Origin: Closterium sp. NIES-65
Taxonomy: Eukaryota; Streptophyta; Zygnematophyceae; Desmidiales; Closteriaceae
DNA length: 64,000 nucleotides
Reading direction: 5' to 3'
Assembly (NCBI GenBank): GCA_948144175.1
Contig: CANXME010002334.1
Location: forward strand, 215,416-279,415
Shown: positions 11,183-22,900 of the stretch, piece after piece
How positions within the stretch are numbered: the stretch's first letter is position 1
Layout: every line of letters starts with the position of its first letter
The notes under the pieces: model-generated
What the model was told of the DNA's origin: nothing
Seen by the model: only the letters and a program-made list of their open reading frames with translations
Database searches by the model: none
Made by a program: the position numbers and the translations under genes

Positions 11183-14100
11183 TCACTTGTGAGCAGATAT
11201 AATACACCCTTTCACAATTACATCCCAAAACACGTTTCTATCGGTGGAACCGTCTTCAGCACCATCACACCGTGGCTTAAATAAATCCAATGTTTGATCC
11301 TGCAAAAGCGATTCGCATTCACAGGAGGAAAAGCGTGAGCATAAACCAATAATAAGTAATCAGCGATGCCGGTTACAGACTCTCTCTCAGCGCCACATAA
11401 TGTAACACAATACCAACTCACTACAGCGAACGCACCCAGCCACCCCCACACTAAACCCCGCCCGCACCACTCACCAGACACTCTTGAGAATGGTCAGCAT
11501 CCACAGCAAAGCGTTGCAGTGCCTCCCTTGCAGCAGCTAGCACTCCGGCAGCATTAAAAAGCTCGGGTGTGAAAGATGGGAAGGCAGATGGTGGGTCATC
11601 GGTGGTGGGTGGTTGAGTGGTGGACGGAGGGAGAGGTGGGGTGGGGGCGGAGAGGGAGGCGGCATGGAGGGCGAAGAAGAGTGCGAGCTTGAGAGCGTTG
11701 GGGCGGTCGACGCGATGGATTTGGCTAATTGCACACAGCAAGACGACGAGTCACATAAACACACAGAGACACAGCGACGTGTGTGACTGTCATTCACTTC
11801 CCCAGCCCCCACCCCCCTTCCCATCCACACACAAAATGTCTCGCGGCACACATGGATGCAGCAGTGCACTACGCACATGCTTTTTCAATCCTTCAGGGAC
11901 ACAATTTACGGACAAGAAGCTGAGATATTAAAGCAAGAAAGCAGCAATCAACACATGCAATGGGCCAATGGCGCACCTGCGGTGGACCACAGCTGCTACC
12001 CACCCACCCACCCCCCTGCCACTCAACCCCCTGCCACTCAACCCCCTGCCACTCAACCCCCTGCCACTCAACCCCCTGCCACTCACCCCCTCACCACCCC
12101 AACCTGCTGCACCTTCAACCGGTAAACAGAGCAGCATTCTGGCCTGCAGCACACACAAGGAACAGAGGCACACCTGCGGAGGTGTTGGAAGCAGACGATC
12201 ACAGCTGCCACCCACCCCCCTGCCACTCCAACCTGCTGCCCGCCCTCCTCCCCCGCCTTCTCCCCTTCCTTCTCCCCCCTCACCCCTTCTTCCACCAACA
12301 CCAGCTTCAGGAACCATCTCTCTGCCACGTCAGCATCCACATCCAGACGCCACATCAGCGCCGCCCAACGGGTCCACACTGACCGTGCAGCTTCCAGGAA
12401 ATGAGGCTGCATATGAGCAGCCATAGAGTGTGGGTTCCCAGAGGAAATGCTCCATTGCTCCTGAAGCCTATTGAAGTTTTCATTCCATTGCTCCAAACAC
12501 GGTCCTGCCCGCTGCGTTGCCACCTCACTCCACGCCCGCTCCAGCTGGTGCCGTGTGGCGTCCTCGCTGGCGCCGTTGTAGATGGCCACGTCAGCGTGTG
12601 CCAGCCTGGCAGATGACGTCATCTGGGTGGTGGATGGTGTGAGTGGAGAGTGAAGGTCAAGAGAAGAGGTTGAGGAAGGGAAAAGGAGAGATTCAGGAAC
12701 AAAGCTGTTAATAAAGAGGATAAAGGAAGAAGGGAAAGAAAGCGACAGGGGTAAGAAGAGAAGGGGTAAAGGGGAAGAGGGGGAGGATGGCAGACAGAAA
12801 GAAAATGCTGTGGCAGGGGGAAAGGAAGCAGAGACGAATCGATGCACATAAGTACACACATCCCCACACACACATCCCAGCACCCATTCCCCCTCCGCAC
12901 ATGCATGAGAACAAGGCTTCAAACACCCATCCACCAGTCTACCTACACCATCCACCAAACCAACCTGCGCAGCAATCCTCTTCCCCGCCTCCTCTTCAGT
13001 CACCCCATTCCGTGCCATCAACCGAGCCTTCGCCTCAGCCTCGGGGACAAACACCACCCAGACCTCGTCTACAGTTTGGTCCGAGCCTGCTTCGACCATC
13101 ATGGCAGCCTCCACTATAAGCACAGCCGCAGGAGGAGCTATAGGGCGAATAGTAAACGAATTTCTACATGTCTCAGAGGCAGATGCCTTTTCAGTGCACT
13201 CAGAAAAAGTGGACGCTCCTCCTGTGAACTCAGACGAAGTAGGTGCCTTTTCACAATTGGTCGCCTTCTTAGGCGACTCAAAAGTCACCTCCCATCCGCC
13301 TGCACCTGCAGCCTCCCTCTCCTCCTCCACTATCTGTCGCACCATTGGCCACACCACCCCCGTCAGGGCAGCCATTTTTTCCGGGCAGGAAAACACTTGA
13401 GCTCCCAGTGCCGCCCGGTCAATCTGCCCATCTGAAAGACGCACCCGAGAAACCAAAAGAAAAAGGTGTTGGGGTGATGAAGCGAAGGAAAGAAAACCAG
13501 AGAGATAAGGATTAGAAGGCAAGCACTGAGGCCAATGGGAATAGCAGGGAATGAGTGGAGCAACAAGGAGATCTCCATCTTGCAAAGTCACATACCCACA
13601 CATACCCACCTGCAGCGCGCACCACAGAGGCCCCAAAGAGCTCCACAATGCGGCGGTACGCAGGTGTGCCGGGCTCATACGCTCGATGGGCGAGCCGGTC
13701 ACAGTCCACCGCCCCCACCCTCCACTGCCTCCCCTGCCCTGCTCCCCCCTCTTCTGAATGCCGCCCTTGCCCTGCCTCCCTTTCCTCTGAGTGCCACCCC
13801 TCCCTCGCTGCTTCCCTGCTTCCTTCTGGCTCAATTGGAACAGCTGCAGAGACAGTGGCAGCAGCAGAGGGAGAAGCAGCAGCAGCAGTAGGAGCAGAGG
13901 AGGAGGAGGAGGAGGAGGCGAGGGAGCAGAGCAAGCGAGCAACAGTGGATTTGCCAGAGGCAATTCCTCCTGTGAGCCCCACCAGGTACGGCCCCGCCTG
14001 CAGCCGCCCCTTGTGCTGCCGCCTCTGCCTCTTCTGCTTGCTGGTGTGGCGAGATGGTGCGAGGAAACAAAGGGAAGGGGGGGGAGGGAATAGGGGAAGA

Positions 14101-16534
14101 GGAATAGGGGGATGCATAGAAGAGAAGAGTGTGTTGAGAAAAAATCAACGGCAGTCACATGGCAGGCCAGGGGAAGGAAAGCAAGCGCGCAAGAGAACAA
14201 GCAAGCAAGGAAAAGCATCTGGGTGGAGTGTGGGAAACACTGAAAGGTTAGAGACGAAAAAACACCGGTGAAACGTGCGGACGACTCGCCTTGGCAGAGG
14301 CAGGAAAGTTCCGAGACATTGCTCCCTGAGCAGGGAGGAGCTTAGCTTGCTGATGTCAGCCGCTGTAGAGGTGGTGGCGGGAGCGAGTGGAAGAGCAGCG
14401 GTTGATGGCGCTGGTACTGTTGATGCCACCACTACCTGGTGTGTGGATAGGGATACCAACCAACACACAGGGGTCTATTTTTTATGCGCCTCAAAGCAGA
14501 GCAGCGGTTGGCGGTGCTGGTACTGTTGATGCCACCACTACCTGGTGTGTGGATAGGGATACCAACCAACACACAGGGGTCTATTTTTTATGCGCCTCAA
14601 AGCAGAGCAGCGGTTGGCGGTGCTGGTACTGTTGATGCCACCACTACCTGGTGTGTGGGCGCGGGCATGTGCAGTGCACACACAAAGGAGGGTCGGTTTT
14701 TCTTATGGTACCTCTAAAACAGGGGCTGGCACTGTTGACACGGCCAGCACCACTGCCTGGTGTATGGGCATGGCCGTGCACACGGTTGGGTTGAATTTGA
14801 GGCGCACCGAAAAACGGATATTACAATCATTGGGCTGGGAAAGCTAGGAGCAGAAATGAAGCCGCACTTACGTGTAACGGAATAATCTGATTGGCCGCTC
14901 TCATCCTGTTGATAGCCGCGGCGCCTCCCACTGTCTCCTCACTAACCACAATGCAGTCCAGGCTCGGATCCGAACCTCCCCGCTCAGGTACGGGATCTTG
15001 GATTGGCGCAAAATCAAGCCGAACCAAGCCGGGAGCCTTGCCCTGTCGCTGTAGCTCCTGCTGCAGAAACTTCTCGGCAACTTCCTTGCGCTCGTTGTAG
15101 GGCTGGATCATCTGAGGGGAACGGGGATGAGGGGAACGGGGATGAGGGGAACGGGGATGAGGGGATGGGGATGAGGGGAACGGGGATGAGGGGAACGGGG
15201 ATGAGGGGAACGGAGATGAGGGGAACGGAGATGAGGGGAACGGGGATGAGGGGAACGGGGATGAGGGGAACGGGGATGAGGGGATGGGGATGAGGGGAAC
15301 GGGGATGAGGGGAACGGGGATGAGGGGAACGGAGATGAGGGGAACGGAGATGAGGGGAACGGGGATGAGGGGATGGGGATGAGGGGAACGGTATTCGGGA
15401 ACGGGGATTCGATTCGAAGAACCGGGATCCGATGGGGGAACGGGGATTCGGGGAACGGGGATTCGATTCAGGGGACGGGGATTTGATTCGGGGAACCGGG
15501 ATTCGATTTGGGGAACGGGAATTCGAGAAACGGGGATTCGGGGAACGGGAATTCGATTTGGGGAACCGGGATTCAATTCGGGGAACTTGGATTCGGGAAA
15601 CGGGGATTTTGGAAACGGGGATGAGGGGAATGGGTATTCGGGGAATGGGGAAGGTGGTAATGGGGATAAGGGGATGGGAATGAGGAGAAGGGAGATGTGA
15701 AAGTGGAGGGAGAGGGAAGATGGAAGGAAGTTGGGGAAGGAGAGGGGGGTTGATTCACCGCACCTCACACCTCACTGCCATGCTTCACCGCACCTCACAC
15801 CTCACTGCCATGCTTCACCGCACCTCAACCCTCACTGCTGTGCATCACCGCACCTCACTGAGATACTTCTTGCTCAAAAGAGGTCCATCCGCAATCCCTA
15901 CAACAATGCAGCTGCTGCTACCGCCACCGCCGCTGCTGCTGGTGATGGTATCTTCCCCCCCTTTGTCTGGTGTCGCCGCCACCATCGCTACAGCCGCGCG
16001 CAGCAGCGTGCGATGCCCGTCGTGGAAGCGATCGAACGTCCCCGCTACAACCACCCCGCGGAACCTGCCACGTGGCAGCAGCTCATTGGACGACGGATCA
16101 AAGCGGGTCGCTGGCTCCATTTCCCCTGACGCAGCGTTCCCCTGTTCGGTTCCTTGAAGAGCACTTAAAGCTGGTGCACTTTCTAAATTTACTATCGAGT
16201 TCGTTTGTACCGGATCATTCGCACCCTCCGCGTCTGCGATGCCGCTGCCAGCGAGAGCGTTCGATCCGCAGCGAATCTCGGTTTCCGAAGCGAAATCGCC
16301 TAAATCCGTCGATAACTCTTCGCGTAGAGGTTTCGCCGAACGTAAAGTTACCAGGCTCGGTATTCCCGAGGTTTTACTTTGCAGGAACGGGAGGCTGCGA
16401 CTGTTGAGCGAACCAGGAGCTACTCCGCGTCTCGCCTCCGCTCCTCCCCGAGCATTCCGCGAAATACTGTTTGCAACTGGAATGAATGCCAGCGATATCG
16501 GCGGTCGCTGCGCAGAAAACAGCACTCCCGCCAT
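11183..16534 (-). CDS. COASY: bifunctional CoA synthase: phosphopantetheine adenylyltransferase fused to dephospho-CoA kinase
   Basis: Exons 16534-15854, 15111-14872, 14435-14290 (GC donor), 14040-13610, 13431-12965 and 12622-about 12302 join in phase. The first three encode PPAT: VVAGTFDRFHDGHRTLL, the nucleotidyltransferase HxGH-type motif (here DGH), IQPYNERKEVAEKFL, LDCIVVSEETVGGAAAINRMR and KLSSSLLREQ. The next three encode the kinase: LVGLTGGIASGKST (P-loop), VDCDRLAHRAY, DGQIDRAALGAQVF, LIVEAAMMVEAG and VDEVWVVFVPEAEAKARL. Order and linker position match animal COASY; characterised land-plant enzymes are separate. These would be the last two steps of CoA synthesis. An insert of about 55 residues follows WEVTFESPKKAT. 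C-terminal exons at 11724-11475 and 11299-11183 look real, but at least one linking exon is unresolved; the extension faintly resembles COG4339 HD proteins. Confidence 0.85.
12009..12098. repeat. 16-bp tandem repeat in CoA synthase intron
   Basis: About six copies of the unit CTGCCACTCAACCCCC lie in a C-rich intron. Two related segments nearby (about 11975-12000 and 12175-12225) share CACCTGCGG and a CAGCTGC-containing stretch, another intronic duplication. Confidence 0.8.
14420..14770 (-). repeat. extra copies of the CoA synthase exon-3 acceptor and exon start
   Basis: The real exon 3 starts at 14435 after ACACCAG. The same acceptor and first ~30 exon bases recur in two near-identical 106-bp units (about 14485-14590 and 14591-14660) and in a diverged copy near 14730-14760. 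Only the copy nearest 14435 runs on into the KLSSSLL-encoding exon. Confidence 0.85.
15112..15395 (-). repeat. 15-bp minisatellite forming the polypyrimidine tract of exon 2
   Basis: About 18 copies of GATGAGGGGAACGGG (some GATGAGGGGATGGG) directly abut the exon-2 acceptor (exon starts at 15111). On the sense strand each unit is CCCGTTCCCCTCATC-like, and the real acceptor is one such unit ending in CAG. A degenerate extension with ATTCGGGGAACGGG units continues to about 15660. Confidence 0.85.
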
Positions 16535-18006
16535 ACACGCACCGCACACACAACTCTAGAGGTTTCCCGTGTTCACCCTCTTCTAAGTTTCTGCCTTGGG
16601 TGTCCTCTAGGCTTTCTACCTTCATCGCCAGGCAAGAACTGAAATCCTCACTACAATTCAGTCTCGCTTTTAGTGAAAAGCAGTATGGTCGAGCATACAG
16701 TCTCTATAAAGTATCCTTCAATCCAGCACAAAATGGAAAACTGGAGCTACAGCTGATTTTTTAAAAATCGGGAGGTTTGTGCGGTGTACAGCAGCACAAT
16801 CCTTTCGCACCACAGAAACTATTCCCATTTTCGTGAACACAACAAACAAGGTCCAACCAATCTCACGGTTGAAAACGACACGGACTCCACGGAATGCTTG
16901 TAGAGCTGACGCCACCTTTGAGAACATATCAGCAAATTAGGAAAGAGGGAAATCATATTTCATCGCGTACATTCTGGAAAAGCGAATAATATTTGGAGGT
17001 TTGCGGTTTTGTATATGCACTGTTGCAAGAACACGGTCTAGACGGACCGCAACGCATCCTTCAATACTGTAGAGCATCTTCTCAGGAACCCAACCAAGTT
17101 GACAAAACAAACCATCCCAGAATGCTGGCAAAATGCTGGAAACGTGTGCAGCACAGTAACTTCATCGGGCAATTTTTTTTTGTCTTGGCTGATATACTGT
17201 ACAAATGTTGTTTAATTCAAAGCGAAATTCCACGACATACTAGAGAAACCAGCAATGTACAACCAGACTGTAGTGCCACTGTCATTATTTTATTATTATT
17301 AATGTGGTTCATCTGGTCACTTACGTGAGATTGCAGGAGCTCCCCAAAATCCGTATGTGAACACCAGAAAGTCACCCGTGGCCTCAAAACCGCATCGCTT
17401 TAAATATTTCCAGCTGGCAGAAATTGGGTATTCTCCAGCCACGGAACGGAACCGCAAGAGATTGGTGGATTGAGCCGCGTGCTGAAAATGTGCTGCACAG
17501 CTGTAAAATGCCCTCGACTTCCTCCCTCCCTCCCCTCCCACCCCACCCTTCCCAACTGTTTCTTCCCTGTCACGCCTACGCCATTTCGGCACTGGCGTAT
17601 TTTGGAAGTTGTGGCGTAGGGCGCGCTCTCACATCGAAGTCAACCCTGCGTTGTTACGAATTTTGTTGGACTGACACCCGCCTGGGAACGTGACACCCTT
17701 CCGAACGCATTTGTTTTCCTGAATAATATTTATGTACACATTCAGATCTGACCAGCATTTTCCAGATAGGCCCTCGTCATTTGCTGCCCACCCCTCGAGC
17801 TGTTTTGCGTTTCTCCTCTCCACTTCACGCATCTCAATTTTGGAAAGCTTCAGTTAGAAATTTGTTATCACATGCTACTTGAATCAGCGAGGGCCGAAGT
17901 TTTCTTGTAGAATAATTCACGTTTCGCCGTCCGTTACGACTGCGTCCTTCCTAATATCAAAGTCTTGAACTACGTGACGTTGTTTCTTTCAAAAATCACA
18001 GCCGCC
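16535..18006. other. intergenic region, CoA synthase to unknown ORF
   Basis: The two flanking genes are divergent, so this should hold both promoters and 5' leaders. No coding exon, RNA gene or repeat of note is recognised. Short ORFs are present on both strands without family signals. Confidence 0.5.
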
Positions 18007-19053
18007 ATGTCCGAGCCAACAATACACGCCGAAATGCTGAATTCTTCCGCTTTTCTTTGCAATCCCTGCGACAAATTGAAGGGCTGCTGCCATCCTGACG
18101 GGCCAATTGAGCCCTCGCGAGGCGAATTGCCCCACGAGATTTGTTCATCGAACGGGGCCTTCCAGGCTACCTGGTTCAACCGCGACCGCGTGCGCCATGG
18201 TTCTGGCGTCTCTGGGCGACACCAGTGCGACAGCGTCGCGTACTCGCCGACCAATTGCTCTCCGACAAGTCCCCTGGACGGCTCCAAATCAAGTACTCGT
18301 CCAGCAACGGCAAATCACCCTGGCGTTTCCTCTTTGAAAATTAATATCTCCGAGCATCCGCCATCGAAGCCGACCGCGTGTCCCAGTGGCCGCATGCGAA
18401 GCGCTTCCCTCGCCGCAACAACCGCTTCCGCTACGAGTTATTGCGAAAATGGAGCTCCTGGAGTTTCTGCTGACGTGGATACGGCGAATTGGCGTCGAAA
18501 CAGCCGGATTAATTCCCGAAGTTGCGACATCAGCAGCGGAATTTTTGGGAGTGGTCCCGTTTTAGTCAGCCCCGTTACAGGATCAGCAGACTGGACATCC
18601 GTATATTGTGATGTCGGTGTAGTCCATTCAGCAACATCCTCCAACCACCGTGGTGGTCAGAGCCAGTTGGATCGTTTTGAATTTCTTAAATTTGCAGAGA
18701 GCAAGACCCTGACCTCTGCTGGAGGCTCGGCACCACTACCGAAGCTGGCCGAGCAGCCTCGGTGTCTTGAGAGACGAGTGTCTGAATCAGCAGCAATGCC
18801 AAAACGGAGGATGCCAAACACAGGAGGAGGCGCAGGAGCGCCCGGAACAACGAGAGCAGGAGGGAGCTTCAAATCAAGGCAGTCCGTGTTTGAGTGGGCG
18901 ACACAGACAAGAATCAAGCAGAGACAGCAGAGGCAAATTGAGACTGAGAAGGCTTCAGAGCAACAGTCAAGAGCTCCTACGGTGGTAGCAGGGAAGGGTG
19001 ATGTAAGAACTTTTAGTGCTAGCACAATAGAGTTCCACCTAAATCATCTGTAG
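18007..19053 (+). CDS. hypothetical protein, about 348 residues
   Basis: I chose the ATG at 18007 because its context GCCGCCATGT is strong; the open frame extends slightly upstream only through a TTG. I do not recognise the protein. It is Ser- and Cys-containing in the N-terminal half (HAEMLNSSAFLCNPCDKLKG) with no clear domain. The C-terminal third is basic and probably helical (FKSRQSVFEWATQTRIKQRQ) and ends EFHLNHL. No signal peptide or membrane segment is evident. It converges with the PIMT gene. An intron or a longer gene is possible. Confidence 0.5.
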   Translation: MSEPTIHAEMLNSSAFLCNPCDKLKGCCHPDGPIEPSRGELPHEICSSNGAFQATWFNRDRVRHGSGVSGRHQCDSVAYSPTNCSPTSPLDGSKSSTRPATANHPGVSSLKINISEHPPSKPTACPSGRMRSASLAATTASATSYCENGAPGVSADVDTANWRRNSRINSRSCDISSGIFGSGPVLVSPVTGSADWTSVYCDVGVVHSATSSNHRGGQSQLDRFEFLKFAESKTLTSAGGSAPLPKLAEQPRCLERRVSESAAMPKRRMPNTGGGAGAPGTTRAGGSFKSRQSVFEWATQTRIKQRQQRQIETEKASEQQSRAPTVVAGKGDVRTFSASTIEFHLNHL

Positions 19054-19951
19054 CACCTGATGGTAGTGGTAGTGACTAGCTAAACCAGTACTGTATATGC
19101 ATCAACTTTAGCAACTTACCACAAGACAACACTTGAAATGGTGATGCAGTGTTACAGTACGTCTAGTGCTGTGTCGCTCTTCATACTGCAATGCGGACAA
19201 GTATATGCAGGAACATGCTGACGGAGTTTTACTGCACGTACGGTAACATGCTTGTGCCCATGTTTCATGGTACGGTACATCGTTTCATGCTGCATCTGAA
19301 CCGAACCAACCCTAGCTAGAAACGCCTGTGCTTCTCCTCCATCCCATCACCTATCAGCAGCCTCTAACTCAGCTAGAGACAGAGGCACACACATCCCCCC
19401 CTACTCGCACACACACTTCCTCGCTCAGTCATCATTCAAACATATTGTACACAACAGTTACACAACGGGCCCCTCCATATTTACACTTTATGACCCACTC
19501 CCTGTCCTTGACAAACATGCACTCGTACACTCTGAAGCTCTCACCCCCCCTCCAACGCTTCTGCTTCACATACATTCATGGCTGAACATGATGTGTCTGT
19601 CCTTGTGCATCACACAAACATCGCATACCACAATCCACCAGTTACAGTCAATCCCAGCTGCTCCTCCTTGGCAGTCGTGGCACGTAGTGCACATACAGAG
19701 CTATGGTAATGTGCTTCATCCACTCTCTACCATGCTACTGCCTGCCCCTCATTCATTTATGTACTCGCACACTCACACAACCACACTCACTCATATCCCT
19801 CCCACCCTCCCCAGTTGCTTCTCCTCAGAAGTCAGTGGCATGTAGCGCACACCCATGGCTGAAGTGCTTTAATCACACCTTACCAACCTACCCGCCTGTC
19901 CCTCCTTACTCACTCACTCATCACCAACTCCCTCACTCACTCAGACACTAG
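19054..19951. other. convergent 3' region
   Basis: This lies between the stop codons of the unknown ORF and PIMT. It is rich in CACTCACTC/CACACA microsatellite-like sequence from about 19380 on. A short segment, GTCAGTGGCATGTAGCGCAC at about 19830, resembles the last PIMT exon (GTCAGTGGCACGTAGCGCAC at 19982), so exon copying extends here too. No gene is seen. Confidence 0.5.
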
Positions 19952-22900
19952 TCACTCCCTCCCCAGTTGCTTCTCCTTAGCGGTCAGTGGCACGTAGCGC
20001 ACGCCCATGGCTGTGGTGCGAGTGACAGTGCCGTCTGCACCCTTGTCTATCACCTCTAGGTCCTGGGAGGAAGCAAGGTAAGGCAGTGGGGAGGGGGCAG
20101 CGGAGGGGAGAAGTGGGCGGAACGAAATTCTCAATCATCTCATACCGTGACAGTCCTGAGGTGACTTTTGAGTCGACTCAAAATTCTCAACCATCTCATA
20201 CCGTGACAGTCCTGTCTGCACCCTTGCCTATCACCTCTAGGTCCTGGGAGGTAGCGCGACAAGGCCGGGGAGAAATCAGGGGAGGGGAAAGGCAGGCGGG
20301 AGTGCAATTTGTTTGCGAAGATTTGAGAAGATTTGAGGCGCCTCATAAAATGACAGTGCCATCTGCACCCTTGTCTATCACCTCTGGGTCCCGGGGGGTA
20401 GCAAAACATGGCAGGAGGGAGGAGGGGGACGGCGGCTGGTCACTACTCGAGGCGCCTCAGCACGTCGCATTGCGGCAGCACAGAACGTACAGCTGAAGCC
20501 AGGAGGCAGAATGGTGATTCCCGTTATCTTTGACACGTCTCAAAAGCATTGCAACGGCACCCCACAACCTATCCTGCCCCTGATTACCCCCAATTTCCCA
20601 AAATTTGTTCCCTTTTGTTCCCCCCTCCCTTCTCACCCTTCCTTCCCCCCTAATCCTTCTCCCCCTCCCTTCCCCCCTCCCTTCTCACCCTTCCTTCCCC
20701 CCTAACCCTTCTCCCCCTCCCATCCCCCCTCCCTTCTCACCCTCCCTTCCCCCCCTCCTTCCCACCCATCTTCCCCCCATCACCCACCCCCCCCCCCCCC
20801 CCCCCCTTCCGCACACCTGCATGAGGCGGCCAACGGGAATCACCATTCGGCCACCGGGCTTCAGCTGATCCACCAGGGCCTGGGGGAGCTCTGGTGGGGG
20901 GGGAAGGACAGGGAGAGGTGGGGAAGGATGGGGAGGGGTGGGGAGGGGTGGGGAGGGATGGGGAGGGGTGGGGTGGGGTGGGGTGCGGTGGGGTGCGGTG
21001 GGGGGAGGGGTGGGGTGGAGGGAAAGGGTAAGGGCAGGGAGAGGTGGGAGGGCGCATCCATTCTCCCTCATGGCTTCAGCTAATCCTCCGGAGCCCGGGG
21101 GAGTTGTGGGGGGGGGAAAGAAAAGGAGGAGAGGGGAGGGGTGGGGTGAAAGGATGTGGGTGAGTGGTAAAGCAGGGAGAGAGGGGAGGGTGGTTCCGGC
21201 TGGTGGATCAGCTGAAACCGGGTGGTGAAGAGGAGGGTGGTTTCATGTAGCTGGTTGTGCTGTGCGTGTGATGGTGACTTGACAGCGCATGCGGACAGCA
21301 GCCGAGAGCGTGACTCGATGCACAGGGTCTCACGGTAGCAGTTTTGAGAATTCTCAAAAACGATGCACAGGGTCTCACGGTAGCAGTTTTGAGAATTCTC
21401 AAAAACGATGCACAGGGTCTCACGGTAGCAGTTTTGAGAATTCTCAAAAACGATGCACAGGGTCTCACGGTAGCAGTTTTGAGAATTCTCAAAAACGATG
21501 CACAGGGTCTCACGGTAGCAGTTTTGAGAATTCTCAAAAACGATGCACAGGGTCTCACGGTAGCAGTTTTGAGAATTCTCAAAAACGATGCACAGGGTCT
21601 CACGGTAGCAGTTTTGAGAATTCTAAAAAACGATGCACAGGGTCTCACGGTAGCAGTTTTGAGAATTCTCAAAAACGATGCACAGGGTCTCACGGTAGCA
21701 GTTTTGAGAATTCTCAAAAACGATGCACAGGGTCTCACGGTAGCAGTTTTGAGAATTCTCAAAAACGATGCACAGGGTCTCACGGTAGCAGTTTTGAGAA
21801 TTCTCAAAAACGATGCACAGGGTCTCACGGTAGCAGTTTTGAGAATTCTCAAAAACGATGCACAGGGTCTCACGGTAGCAGTTTTGAGAATTCTCAAAAA
21901 CGATGCACAGGGTCTCACGGTAGCAGTTTTGAGAATTCTCAAAAACGATGCACAGGGTCTCACGGTAGCAGTTTTGAGAATTCTCAAAAACGATGCACAG
22001 GGTCTCACGGTAGCAGTTTTGAGAATTCTCAAAAACGATGCACAGGGTCTCACGGTAGCAGTTTTGAGAATTCTCAAAAACGATGCACAGGGTCTCACGG
22101 TAGCAGTTTTGAGAATTCTCAAAAACGATGCACAGGGTCTCACGGTAGCAGTTTTGAGAATTCTCAAAAACGATGCACAGGGTCTCACGGTAGCAGTTTT
22201 GAGAATTCTCAAAAACGATGCACAGGGTCTCACGGTAGCAGTTTTGAGAATTCTCAAAAACGATGCACAGGGTCTCACGGTAGCAGTTTTGAGAATTCTC
22301 AAAAACGATGCACAGGGTCTCACGGTAGCAGTTTTGAGAATTCTCAAAAACGATGCACAGGGTCTCACGGTAGCAGTTTTGAGAATTCTCAAAAACGATG
22401 CACAGGGTCTCACGGTAGCAGTTTTGAGAATTCTCAAAAACGATGCACAGGGTCTCACGGTAGCAGTTTTGAGAATTCTCAAAAACGATGCACAGGGTCT
22501 CACGGTAGCAGTTTTGAGAATTCTCAAAAACGATGCACAGGGTCTCACGGTAGCAGTTTTGAGAATTCTCAAAAACGATGCACAGGGTCTCACGGTAGCA
22601 GTTTTGAGAATTCTCAAAAACGATGCACAGGGTCTCACGGTAGCAGTTTTGAGAATTCTCAAAAACGTTGCACAGGGTCTCATGGTAGCATTTTTGAGAA
22701 TTCTCAAAAACGATGCACAGGGTCTCACAGTAGCAGCCCCCACGTTGATGGCATCGTAGGACCAGGAGCATGGCTTCATGTGGCCAAGATACTCACAGAG
22801 CCAGGAGCATGCAGAGCAACAGAGCTTGCAGAGCAACAGAGCATGCAGAGCAACAGAGCTTGCAGAGCAACAGAGCGTGCAGAGCAACAGAGCGTGCAGA

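Noticed and set aside
12083-14218. A single 711-codon ORF as one protein
   Set aside because: It reads through introns between CoA synthase exons. Splice sites and family alignment require exon joining.
21316-22736. CRISPR array
   Set aside because: The repeats are contiguous with no variable spacers, there are no cas genes and the host is eukaryotic.
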